Shown: piece after piece, positions 1 through 7,361 of the stretch
How the letters are laid out: each line of letters begins with the position of its first letter
Numbering within the stretch: the stretch's first letter is position 1
Translations under genes and position numbers: made by a program
Virus record (IMG/VR): IMGVR_UViG_3300032309_001900
Location: 1-36,836 of that record
DNA length: 36,836 nucleotides
Strand: one strand, 5' to 3'
Source of the DNA: a virus
The notes under the pieces: generated by a model
Seen by the model: only the letters and a program-made list of their open reading frames with translations
Databases searched by the model: none
Told to the model about the DNA's origin: nothing

Positions 1-2628
1 AGCGGTTCTTCTGGAATCAATGGAACTAGCGGATCTTCTGGAACGAGCGGTTCTTCTGGAATCAATGGAACTAGCGGATCTTCTGGAATCAATGGAACTA
101 GCGGATCTTCTGGAACTTCCGGCAGTAGTGGAAGTAGCGGTTCGTCAGGTTCATCAGGAAGCAGTGGATCAAGCGGTTCTTCTGGAACTTCAGGATCTTC
201 TGGAACTTCTGGCAGTAGTGGAAGTAGCGGATCATCTGGAACAAGTGTATCTATTTCAGGCACAAACAACACAATTGTTAAATTCACATCCGCTTCTACA
301 ATTGGAAATAGTATTGCAGTTGATAGTACTCATAGTTTAACCATTAATAATGTTATTGTTGGTAGAGGTGCTGGAAATGATGTTACCAATACAGTTGCAG
401 GAAACGGTTCTTTAAATAGTAATGTAACTGGCATAAGAAATAGTGCATTTGGTTATAGAGCATTATTAAGTAACACTACCGGCTATAGTAATAGTGCATT
501 TGGTTATAGATCATTAAGAAATAATACAACTGGTTATAATAATAGTGGATTTGGTGATTCTACATTAAGAGATAATACCGTAGGTATAAATAATAGTGCT
601 TTTGGTGTAGCAGCATTGTTGTATAATACATCCGGCAATTCTAATAGCGCTTTCGGTCGTAGTGCTTTACAAAACAATACAGTTGGTAGTAACAATACGG
701 CATTTGGTCATTATACACTTGTAAACAATACTACAAATAACAATACTGCTGTTGGATTCTTTGTATTGAGAAACAATACAACTGGCACATTAAATAATGC
801 ACTTGGTGTAAATGCTCTAATAGCAAACACGATTGGTAATAGTAATAATGCGTTCGGTTATTTAGCATTAGCAAGCAATTCCGCTGGTTCTAGAAACAAT
901 GCATTTGGTACATTAGCATTGTCAAAGAATACCACAAACAATAATAATGCGTTCGGTTATTTTGCGTTAGCAAGCAATACAACTGGTGTTAATAATAGTG
1001 CATTTGGTCATATATCGTTACAAAATAATACAATTGGTGTAAATAACAGCGCATTTGGAATGTATGCTTTATCAAGTAACACAACTGGTAATAATAATAG
1101 TGCTTTTGGTATAAGCGCTTTAAAAAATAATAGAAGTGGCATCAGAAATAATGCATTTGGTATAAATTCTCTAATATTAAACGTAGCTGGTAGTAATAAC
1201 AATGCTTTCGGTTATTACGCTCTTAAGAATAATACCACGAATAATAATAACGCTTTTGGTTACAATTCATTAGCAAGCAATACAATAGGTACAAATAATA
1301 CAGCTATAGGACATCAAACATTGCAAAATAATACCACGGGCGTAAATAATACAGCAGTGGGGCTAAATGCTTTAAATGCTAATAATACTGGTACAAGTAA
1401 TACTGCTATAGGTGTAAACGCTTTGGGTGCTAATACATCAGGTATTGCTAATACAGCTGTAGGTAGAACTTCTTTACAAAGCAATCAAGTTGGTAGTAAT
1501 AACAGCGCATTTGGTTATTATGCTTTAAAAGCAAATACAACAAATAACAATAGCGCGTTTGGTAGAAGTGCATTACAAAATAATACAACCGGTATAAATA
1601 ATAATGCATTTGGTTTAAATGCTTTGGCAAGTAATACAGTTGGTAACAATAATAATGCATTTGGTCATTTAGCATTAGCAAGCAATACAACTGGCGATAG
1701 TAATAGTGCATTTGGTTATCTAGCGTTAAAAAATAACACGTTCGGTTTTGGAAATAGTGCATTTGGTTATTCTGCGTTAGCAAGCAATACCACAGGTGGA
1801 ATAAACAGTGCATTTGGTTTTTTAACATTAGCAAACAATAATACAGGCGAGCGTAATTCTGCTTTTGGTAGAGGAGCTTTACAATTTAATACAAGTGGTA
1901 CCAATAATAATGCATTCGGTTATTTAGCATTACAAAAAAATACTACAGGTATACGAAATGTAGCAATGGGTAATAGTTCTCTTGGCCTTAACACATCCGG
2001 TAAAGAAAATATAGCTTTTGGACATGGCGCATTAGGAGCTAATACAATTGGCAACTTTATTTGTGCTATAGGCAATTTTGCATTGTCTGCCAATACTACT
2101 GGTATAAATAATACCGCAGTTGGTTATAATGCTGGATCTGCTGTAACAACTGGCACCAATCTAACAATAATAGGTTTTAACGCAGCTTCTTCTTCAGCTA
2201 CAGCTACCAATGAAATTACATTAGGTAATGCCAACGTAGCTGCACTTCGTTGTCAAGTAACATCAATTACTGCATTATCTGATTTTAGAGATAAAACTGA
2301 TATCAATGACATGAGCGTAGGATTGAGCTTTGTGGAAAAACTACGCCCTGTCACATTCAAGTGGGATAAACGTGAGTGGTATATTAATGGTAGCAGAGAT
2401 GGTAGTAAAAAAGATAATGTAATCCAAGTTGGTTTTATAGCTCAAGAATTAAAACAACTTCAAGAACAAGAAGGCGTAGAATATCTAAAATTAGTGTACG
2501 AAAACAACCCCGAAAAACTTGAAGCCACTCCAGCTAACTTATTGATACCATTAATTAAAGCGGTTCAAGAATTAAATAATAAAGTAAAAACATTAGAAAA
2601 TAGAATTATATTCTTAGAAAATAGATAA
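1..2628 (+). CDS. Tail fibre/adhesin C-terminal part: collagen-like repeats, 17-residue repeats, S74 chaperone (5' partial)
   Basis: Frame 1 is open from the first base, so the start lies outside the window and 875 codons are visible. In order: 27 collagen-like GXY triplets (nt 4-246, mostly GSS, GTS and GIN), a short linker containing VGRGAGN, about 35 repeats of 16-17 residues with consensus NSAFGxxALxxNTTGxxN (nt 439 to about 2226), and a C-terminal domain starting at LSDFRDKTDIND (nt 2275 on). That last motif, with its Ser-Asp (nt 2278-2283), matches the peptidase S74/endosialidase chaperone family, which trimerises fibres and then cuts itself off at the conserved Ser. The final 25 or so residues form a heptad-like helix (AVQELNNKVKTLENRI), as is usual there. 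The repeats resemble beta-roll stalks of trimeric adhesins. Role: host-binding fibre. It could be the other half of the open gene at the right edge. A methionine at 616 lies inside the repeats and is not the true start. Confidence 0.9.
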   Translation, partial: SGSSGINGTSGSSGTSGSSGINGTSGSSGINGTSGSSGTSGSSGSSGSSGSSGSSGSSGSSGTSGSSGTSGSSGSSGSSGTSVSISGTNNTIVKFTSASTIGNSIAVDSTHSLTINNVIVGRGAGNDVTNTVAGNGSLNSNVTGIRNSAFGYRALLSNTTGYSNSAFGYRSLRNNTTGYNNSGFGDSTLRDNTVGINNSAFGVAALLYNTSGNSNSAFGRSALQNNTVGSNNTAFGHYTLVNNTTNNNTAVGFFVLRNNTTGTLNNALGVNALIANTIGNSNNAFGYLALASNSAGSRNNAFGTLALSKNTTNNNNAFGYFALASNTTGVNNSAFGHISLQNNTIGVNNSAFGMYALSSNTTGNNNSAFGISALKNNRSGIRNNAFGINSLILNVAGSNNNAFGYYALKNNTTNNNNAFGYNSLASNTIGTNNTAIGHQTLQNNTTGVNNTAVGLNALNANNTGTSNTAIGVNALGANTSGIANTAVGRTSLQSNQVGSNNSAFGYYALKANTTNNNSAFGRSALQNNTTGINNNAFGLNALASNTVGNNNNAFGHLALASNTTGDSNSAFGYLALKNNTFGFGNSAFGYSALASNTTGGINSAFGFLTLANNNTGERNSAFGRGALQFNTSGTNNNAFGYLALQKNTTGIRNVAMGNSSLGLNTSGKENIAFGHGALGANTIGNFICAIGNFALSANTTGINNTAVGYNAGSAVTTGTNLTIIGFNAASSSATATNEITLGNANVAALRCQVTSITALSDFRDKTDINDMSVGLSFVEKLRPVTFKWDKREWYINGSRDGSKKDNVIQVGFIAQELKQLQEQEGVEYLKLVYENNPEKLEATPANLLIPLIKAVQELNNKVKTLENRIIFLENR
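4..246 (+). repeat. Collagen-like GXY coding repeat (27 triplets)
   Basis: Twenty-seven uninterrupted Gly-X-Y triplets are encoded in frame 1, almost all GSS, GTS or GIN, with no proline. At the DNA level these are 9-base units in which Gly is mostly gga or ggt. The pattern 'ggaatcaatggaactagc' (GINGTS) recurs three times at the left, a variant not seen in the repeats at the right edge of the window. The X and Y positions are nearly all Ser or Thr, which are possible O-glycosylation sites. Confidence 0.95.
439..2226 (+). repeat. About 35 tandem 51-bp units coding a 17-residue adhesin repeat
   Basis: The unit is N-[ST/N]-A-F-G-x-x-A-L-x-x-N-T-T-G-x-N. Conservation is at the protein level and the DNA has diverged. 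A few units are 16 residues, where NTTNNN replaces NTTGxN before the next AFG (for example near nt 930-950 and 1230-1250). The repeats fade at the right end (NTAVGYNAGSAVTTG, then LTIIGFNAAS) just before the S74 domain. The spacing and the inward-facing AFG/AL residues suggest a beta-roll stalk. Confidence 0.9.
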
Positions 2629-2634
2629 TCTTTA

Positions 2635-3264
2635 ATGTCTTACTCGTATGATTATTATTTGAAAACGTGTTTAATTTTGCGTAAAAGCGGATTTAATCCA
2701 AAAAAAATTTTAGATATTGGCGCGAGTATTTGCGAAACCGCCGACATCATGCGTGATGTTTGGCCTGTTGCAAAAATTGTTCTTTTTGAAGGTAATAAAA
2801 AATTTGAATCTTTATACAAAATAAAAAATTATACATACAATATAAAATTACTTGGTAAGTATAATGGAATATCTAAATTTTATAAAACTAAATGGAGTCC
2901 AGTTTGTTCAGGCAATTCAATATACAAAGAAAATTCATCTTTTTATGACGACACTAATTTAATAGTAGAAGAACTACCGATTTATAAATTAGACGATTTA
3001 ACTAATGAAGATTTTGATCTTATAAAAATAGATACTCAAGGATCTGAGCTAGATATAATAAATGGAGGATTTGCGACGTTTTCAAAAGCAAAAGTCATTA
3101 TCACAGAAGTGTCTTTAATTAATTATAATGAAGGTGGATGCGCAAAACAGCAAGTTATAGATAAATTAACTGATATGAAATTTGATTTCATATCAGTAGT
3201 TGAATCTGTTCTGAATGATAATAAACAAATAATAGCTGAGAGCTTATTGTTTATAAAACCTTAA
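2635..3264 (+). CDS. FkbM-family SAM-dependent methyltransferase
   Basis: 209 residues. The SAM-binding motif I is KILDIGAS (residues 24-31), followed by an acidic strand end VLFEGN (49-54). The family signature KIDTQGSELDIINGG (131-145) matches FkbM/Methyltransf_21 proteins, which usually O-methylate sugars or other small groups. It starts six bases after the fibre stop codon and has no Shine-Dalgarno sequence, so it is probably cotranscribed with the fibre. Its last 14 bases overlap the end of the converging glycosyltransferase gene. Next to glycosyltransferases and a sulfotransferase, methylation of a phage-made or host glycan is the natural inference; the substrate is unknown. Confidence 0.85.
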   Translation: MSYSYDYYLKTCLILRKSGFNPKKILDIGASICETADIMRDVWPVAKIVLFEGNKKFESLYKIKNYTYNIKLLGKYNGISKFYKTKWSPVCSGNSIYKENSSFYDDTNLIVEELPIYKLDDLTNEDFDLIKIDTQGSELDIINGGFATFSKAKVIITEVSLINYNEGGCAKQQVIDKLTDMKFDFISVVESVLNDNKQIIAESLLFIKP

Positions 3265-4012
3265 AATCATCACTTAAATCTTTTGTAGGTTCAGTGAATT
3301 TTTTAAAATCGTTGGCTTTAATATTATTGGCGGCGATAGATTTAAAAGATTCTAGCCAGTTTTTAACATTTCCTGTGAAAGTCTTTGTGCCTGTATGAGA
3401 ACAAGTAATGTTGGTATCTAAATAAACTTTGTTACCCAAATCTCTCCATTTTTTACAGAAGTAAATATCTTCACTTATTAAATCATTATCTTCACAAACA
3501 ACCTCGAATACCATTCGCGAATCGCCTTTTTCATTTTTATATGGTTTACTAGAATTCCAAATTTCTGAAATAGCTTTTTGAGATATCTTCATAAATCCGC
3601 ATCCTAATCCAGCCACTTCCATCAAACCTTCTTGATCTATAGTTAAATTAAGAGATGGATCATTATTATCTAACGCTTTGACAACATACAATTCTTCATT
3701 ATCGCTTTTCTTGCGGTAACTGCCGCCAATTACATCTTTATTGCTAGTTGCCAGCTTAAAAAAATACTCTGGATTCCATCCTACGTCAGCGTCTATGAAA
3801 ATAAGCGCGTCCATACCAGAATCATGTGCCGCTTTGAATATATCATTCCGCGCTCTTTGAATTAAACTATCGTAGCACATGAATAATGGATATATTTCAA
3901 CATTATGCGTAGAAGCTTGCGACAATGTATTTAATAAAGAATCGATATAATAAATATCGATCTTGCCATCGTAAGAAGGAGTGCCTAAAAGAACTTTATA
4001 TTTTTTGTTCAT
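3251..4012 (-). CDS. GT-A glycosyltransferase, paralogue 1
   Basis: 253 residues. N-terminal KVLLGTPSYDGK leads to LFMCYDSLIQRARN (43-56) and then the metal and nucleotide-sugar motif FIDADVGW (D74-A75-D76). Later come GLGCGFM (135-141), the acidic catalytic-type motif SED (180-182) and VYLDTNITCSHTGTKTFTGN (196-215). This layout is that of the Anp1/GT62-like GT-A enzymes common in aquatic phages. It is closely related to the gene at 5274-6059: the DAD motif falls at the same residue numbers and most motifs are shared. It is the last gene of the minus-strand run and converges on the methyltransferase with a 14-base overlap and no visible terminator. The donor sugar and acceptor cannot be told. 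Confidence 0.8.
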   Translation of the reverse strand: MNKKYKVLLGTPSYDGKIDIYYIDSLLNTLSQASTHNVEIYPLFMCYDSLIQRARNDIFKAAHDSGMDALIFIDADVGWNPEYFFKLATSNKDVIGGSYRKKSDNEELYVVKALDNNDPSLNLTIDQEGLMEVAGLGCGFMKISQKAISEIWNSSKPYKNEKGDSRMVFEVVCEDNDLISEDIYFCKKWRDLGNKVYLDTNITCSHTGTKTFTGNVKNWLESFKSIAANNIKANDFKKFTEPTKDLSDDFKVL

Positions 4013-4020
4013 CTATTATA

Positions 4021-4293
4021 TTAAATATTGTATTGCGGATAAAGTCCTGTTATTTGATTTTTTATTTCTTCGGCTAATTGAGCGTCTGTCCAGTTTCCTA
4101 TTTCATCGTATGCGTCACCAGACCAAACATAAAACCAATTATTAGATCCTTGTGGTCCAACTTGGACTAGAGCGTTTACAGTTTTGCTATTTGGATCGTC
4201 TGTGGCATTTAAAATCTTAAATGTATTTCCAGTAACTGGGGTTTGTAAAAGTATTGTGTGTGGAAGTTCTATTGTTGGGTATTCTGCGTTCAT
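4021..4293 (-). CDS. Small hypothetical protein in glycan cluster
   Basis: 90 residues that I do not recognise. It has no signal peptide or membrane segment and is soluble-looking, with a Trp/Tyr-rich middle (NNWFYVWSGDAYDEIGNW). The C-terminal part (TDAQLAEEIKNQI) looks helical. It sits between the GT-B gene (18 bases upstream in reading direction) and GT-A paralogue 1 (8 bases downstream), so it is probably translated from the same message. It may be a small structural or decoration protein, or an accessory to the glycosyltransferases; nothing in the sequence decides this. The compact context and uninterrupted frame argue that it is a real gene. Confidence 0.65.
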   Translation of the reverse strand: MNAEYPTIELPHTILLQTPVTGNTFKILNATDDPNSKTVNALVQVGPQGSNNWFYVWSGDAYDEIGNWTDAQLAEEIKNQITGLYPQYNI

Positions 4294-4311
4294 ATTTAAA
4301 TTTATATTATA

Positions 4312-5277
4312 TTATGTTAAATTTATTACTTTTATCCATTCGTTCATTATCTTTTTTACTTGATAATTTTTAGGATTTGTTTTTATTGGGTTTCCTGAAT
4401 TTAAATGTTCAAAAAAGTCTTTAGAATTTTTAACAATTGTATCGCTGTTCAATACTTCTTTTAATGCGCCATATCCATTCATGCAATAGATATATGGAGT
4501 CGTTTGTAAAATTTCCGCAAGAACAGCAGTTAAACAAAAAGTTTCAGTCATGCAATTCACATAAAATAGACCTTTGCAACTTGCCATTAAATCAATAACT
4601 TGTTTAAAAGTAAGTGATCCATGATATTTTATATTGAAATCTGATTCGCTGATATCGTTTTCAGGATTGTCATAACCGGGTAAACATACATTTAAAATTT
4701 TATTCTTAAATTTATTATTTTGTTTTAAAAATTTCCAATGATTTATTGTTTCATGATATCCTTTCATTATACTGCTTGCATATATAAAATCTTGTTTATT
4801 TTCTGGAATTTTATATTGATAAACCCAATCGGGTATCATAAAGTTAATAACATGCTTATCCCAATCGTTTGCAAATTGTTCATTGCTATATTGGCTTAAA
4901 GTTATTAATTTAATTTTTTTATCATTTAAATAATTATAATAGCTCAAGTTGAATGAAGAATTATTATCTGTAATCCATTGATAACAATATTTATGAGGTA
5001 TTTTTGGAATTATACTATTGCGGTGTAATATTAAATGATTGCATTTTATATTGTATTTAAAAATACTTGTGTTTGGCAAATACAATACATTATTGAATGA
5101 TTTTTCTATTTTGGTATTGTTAAGGCAAATCACCTTCTTGCCTAGTTTTGCAAACTCTTCCAACAACAAAATCGCTTGAAATTCGCTACCACCCATAGCG
5201 TTTGTAATAACAGTTTCACCAGTATATGGTGATCCTACTGTATCAAATAATATTATATCTGCATGTAAATCATTCAT
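4312..5277 (-). CDS. GT-B (GT4-like) glycosyltransferase
   Basis: 321 residues. The N-terminal half has the acceptor-side loop NAMGGSEFQA (GGSE at 29-32) typical of GT4-type retaining enzymes. The C-terminal half has the Rossmann-type nucleotide-sugar domain with KYHGSLTFKQVIDLMASCKGLFYV (about 217-240) and ETFCLTAVLAE (245-255), which corresponds to the acidic donor-binding region, although its spacing differs slightly from the usual E-x7-E. It is somewhat short for the family (usually 350-400). Its start codon overlaps the stop of the upstream GT-A paralogue as ATGA (5274-5277), showing translational coupling. Likely role: adding a sugar in the same glycan as its neighbours. Confidence 0.75.
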   Translation of the reverse strand: MNDLHADIILFDTVGSPYTGETVITNAMGGSEFQAILLLEEFAKLGKKVICLNNTKIEKSFNNVLYLPNTSIFKYNIKCNHLILHRNSIIPKIPHKYCYQWITDNNSSFNLSYYNYLNDKKIKLITLSQYSNEQFANDWDKHVINFMIPDWVYQYKIPENKQDFIYASSIMKGYHETINHWKFLKQNNKFKNKILNVCLPGYDNPENDISESDFNIKYHGSLTFKQVIDLMASCKGLFYVNCMTETFCLTAVLAEILQTTPYIYCMNGYGALKEVLNSDTIVKNSKDFFEHLNSGNPIKTNPKNYQVKKIMNEWIKVINLT

Positions 5278-6059
5278 AAAACTTTAAACATATCGTCTTC
5301 TTTATTTTCTTGAGCAAAATATTTTGATAAATATTCTGGTGTCATTTTTGATATTTGTTTTTGTTCTGCGAATTTATTTCTCCAGTTAGCCAGCCATTTA
5401 TTGACATTGCCAGTATAATGTTTATTGCCTGAATGTATTAATTCAATATTTGTATCAACGTATACTTCACCTCCAAGATTTTGCCATTTAAATCCTAATA
5501 CAACATCTTCTGAGATAAAATGTTTTTGATCGTTTACAACACAATCACAAATGATTTTAGTAACATCGTCAGCACCATCAACATAATAGTTGGGTTCATT
5601 TTCAAACAATTGATCTACACATTTTTTAGACAATTTCAAAAATCCACATCCCAATCCATTTACTTCTAATAAACCATCATTATCAGGTGTTATTTCAAAT
5701 GTATTATCAGTATCTCCTTTTACTTTGAATGTATATAATTCTTCTTCATCTTGTTTCTTTCTATATCCACCGCCAATCATATCTTTATCACTCAATACCA
5801 ACTTTATGAAGTCTTCGGCTTTCCATCCAATATCAGCGTCTATAAAAAACAACGCATCAATATCATTTTCATATGCTATCTTGAAGTATCTATTGCGTAC
5901 ACGTTGCACCAAACTATCATAACACAAATAAACAGGAAGTATTTGTATATTATTTTGTGATACGAGATATTGTGTAGCATTTAAACTTTTGATAAATTCT
6001 ACGTCGTATTTTCCATCGTAACTTGGAGCCGCTAATAAAACTTTTATTGGTTTATTCAT
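5274..6059 (-). CDS. GT-A glycosyltransferase, paralogue 2
   Basis: 261 residues from the start chosen here. The frame extends to an ATG at 6089, but the ATG at 6059 gives MNKPIKVLLAAPSYDGK, which aligns with the start of paralogue 1, and it forms an ATGA overlap with the stop of the sulfotransferase gene. Motifs: LCYDSLVQRVRN (45-56), FIDADIGW (D74-A75-D76), GLGCGFLKL (136-144), SED (183-185), VDTNIELIHSGNKHYTGN (201-218). Same Anp1/GT62-like family as the gene at 3251-4012, from a duplication with divergence; all catalytic-type residues are kept in both copies, so both are probably active. The two copies are separated by the GT-B gene and the small gene. Confidence 0.8.
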   Translation of the reverse strand: MNKPIKVLLAAPSYDGKYDVEFIKSLNATQYLVSQNNIQILPVYLCYDSLVQRVRNRYFKIAYENDIDALFFIDADIGWKAEDFIKLVLSDKDMIGGGYRKKQDEEELYTFKVKGDTDNTFEITPDNDGLLEVNGLGCGFLKLSKKCVDQLFENEPNYYVDGADDVTKIICDCVVNDQKHFISEDVVLGFKWQNLGGEVYVDTNIELIHSGNKHYTGNVNKWLANWRNKFAEQKQISKMTPEYLSKYFAQENKEDDMFKVL

Positions 6060-6883
6060 ACAGGATAATTGAACGCTTTGAAATACCAAGCATACTTGTT
6101 TGTGATATAATCACAATTATGTTTCCCCAAAACTTTTAGATAATCATCTTCAACAGGCTTTATTTTTCCTCGTATCATATGATCACCAAACGGTCTGTAA
6201 AATACATCATTTTCTTGAGTGACTTGTCGCACGTTGTCAAAATTATGAAGTTCATAATATGGTAATTCAAAATAGTTATACACCTTTCGCATTTCAGCTT
6301 CGGGATTACGAGTCAAATCCTCAAATTTGATAAACAAACACTTTTGAGAAATACGACGTACAATAACATCATATATTACGTCAATTGGTGCATTTAGGGG
6401 TGGCGCTACATTTAGATACATATCCACGCGTTTATCGGTGGTAGTGCCTTTCATTTCATTCCAACTTTGCAAACCATTTTCAAATTGTTGGTTTTCTCTG
6501 AACTTCTTTTCTAGACTAGAAACAATAGATCTTAAATCTCTTACCAAGACTACTATTTTTGGGTTAGGATAAAAATAATTTAAAAAATCATGTGTGACGC
6601 TCCAGCCTCTGGATTTATCAAGCGCATATTTTTTATCTGTGACGTTGTTAAAGAATCCAGTCAATAATCCATTGCACATACCTTTGAATCCAGCTTCCAT
6701 TAATGCAGAATCTTGAGCTTTAAATTCAATAGAATTCCATACATTACCTTTCAAATTGAGCAGTACATCACATAATCCACTTGTAGGTGTTGCATAAAAA
6801 TCTGGATTTTGTGCTATTATGTTTTGAAAAAGTGTCGAACCGCTGCGAGGCATACTACTTTGAAAAAAAATCTTTTGAACCAT
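6056..6883 (-). CDS. PAPS-dependent sulfotransferase
   Basis: 275 residues. The 5'-phosphosulfate-binding loop is SMPRSGSTLF (10-19) and the 3'-phosphate-binding region is VVLVRDLRSIVSS (111-123), with Arg115 and Ser122/123 in the expected places. These are the two hallmarks of sulfotransferases that move sulfate from PAPS onto sugars, tyrosines or lipids. No signal peptide or membrane anchor is seen, so it acts in the host cytoplasm. It is the first gene of the minus-strand run and overlaps the next gene by ATGA. Its start codon is only 10 bases from that of the divergent APS kinase, which would make its donor. Acceptor unknown; a glycan made by the neighbouring glycosyltransferases, or the Ser/Thr-rich fibres, are reasonable guesses. 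Confidence 0.85.
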   Translation of the reverse strand: MVQKIFFQSSMPRSGSTLFQNIIAQNPDFYATPTSGLCDVLLNLKGNVWNSIEFKAQDSALMEAGFKGMCNGLLTGFFNNVTDKKYALDKSRGWSVTHDFLNYFYPNPKIVVLVRDLRSIVSSLEKKFRENQQFENGLQSWNEMKGTTTDKRVDMYLNVAPPLNAPIDVIYDVIVRRISQKCLFIKFEDLTRNPEAEMRKVYNYFELPYYELHNFDNVRQVTQENDVFYRPFGDHMIRGKIKPVEDDYLKVLGKHNCDYITNKYAWYFKAFNYPV

Positions 6884-6893
6884 AACATATATT

Positions 6894-7349
6894 ATGACAA
6901 CACAGTCGTTTTTAAAAATATTAATTATGGGTTTGCCGGGATCTGGTAAAACCAGTTTGGCAAGAGATTTAGTTTATATTTTAAATGATAATTATAAGTG
7001 TTATTGGTTGAATGCGGATAAAGTTCGTGAACAATTTAATGACTGGGACTTTTCTGAAGTTGGTCGTGAGCGTCAAGCAAAAAGAATGAAAGATTTGGCC
7101 AATTTATATGGTCAATATAATGAAATTGTAATTTGTGATTTTGTATGTCCATCACAAAAAACTAGAAATAAATTTGATCCTAATTTTTTGATATTTATGA
7201 ATACTATTGATAGATCAAGTTATGAAGATACAAATAAAGCATTTGAGCCGCCGACAAAGTTTGATTTTGAAGTAAGATATAAAAATAGTAACTATTATTC
7301 TAAAATAATATATAATGAAATAGTTCATAAGATGAATAAAAAAGTGTAA
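6894..7349 (+). CDS. cysC: Adenylylsulfate (APS) kinase, short form
   Basis: 151 residues. The Walker A loop is GLPGSGKTS (13-21), followed by LNADKVREQFNDWDFS (39-54), the counterpart of the LDGDNxRxGLNxDLGFS motif of APS kinases, and then GRERQAKRMKDLA (57-69), matching the DRxENIRR helix. ICDFVCPSQKTRN fits the FISP-RxxR loop, and AFEPP near the C-terminus corresponds to YEPP. It lacks part of the C-terminal region of cellular CysC (about 200 residues), so it is a shortened member. Reaction: APS + ATP to PAPS + ADP. The only visible use for PAPS here is the divergent sulfotransferase. The gene runs into the head-tail gene 9 bases downstream. A related P-loop kinase with a different substrate is the main alternative. 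Confidence 0.75.
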   Translation: MTTQSFLKILIMGLPGSGKTSLARDLVYILNDNYKCYWLNADKVREQFNDWDFSEVGRERQAKRMKDLANLYGQYNEIVICDFVCPSQKTRNKFDPNFLIFMNTIDRSSYEDTNKAFEPPTKFDFEVRYKNSNYYSKIIYNEIVHKMNKKV

Positions 7350-7361
7350 GTAGTATATATG
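7344..7361 (+). promoter_or_regulatory. Recurrent start motif GTGTAA-N9-ATG (copy 1)
   Basis: GTGTAAGTAGTATATATGG spans the stop of the APS kinase gene and the start at 7359. The G of GTG lies 15 bases before the ATG. The same arrangement occurs at four other starts on both strands (11248-11232, 13056, 29640, 33694). Function unknown: possibly a late promoter element or a translation-initiation signal. Confidence 0.5.

Noticed and set aside
20-340. 106-codon plus-strand frame in the collagen repeat region
   Set aside because: It is a second frame through the same GXY repeats; periodic DNA keeps several frames open. Frame 1 continues into a recognised fibre protein, this one does not.
1008-1834. 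Two minus-strand frames of 64 and 128 codons inside the fibre repeats
   Set aside because: Repetitive antisense of the 51-bp units, with unnatural Leu/Tyr/Cys composition and no domain.
6060-6089. Upstream ATG at 6089 for the second GT-A gene
   Set aside because: It adds ten residues not present in the paralogue and would overlap the sulfotransferase gene by 34 bases; the ATG at 6059 gives the same coupled ATGA overlap as its neighbours.
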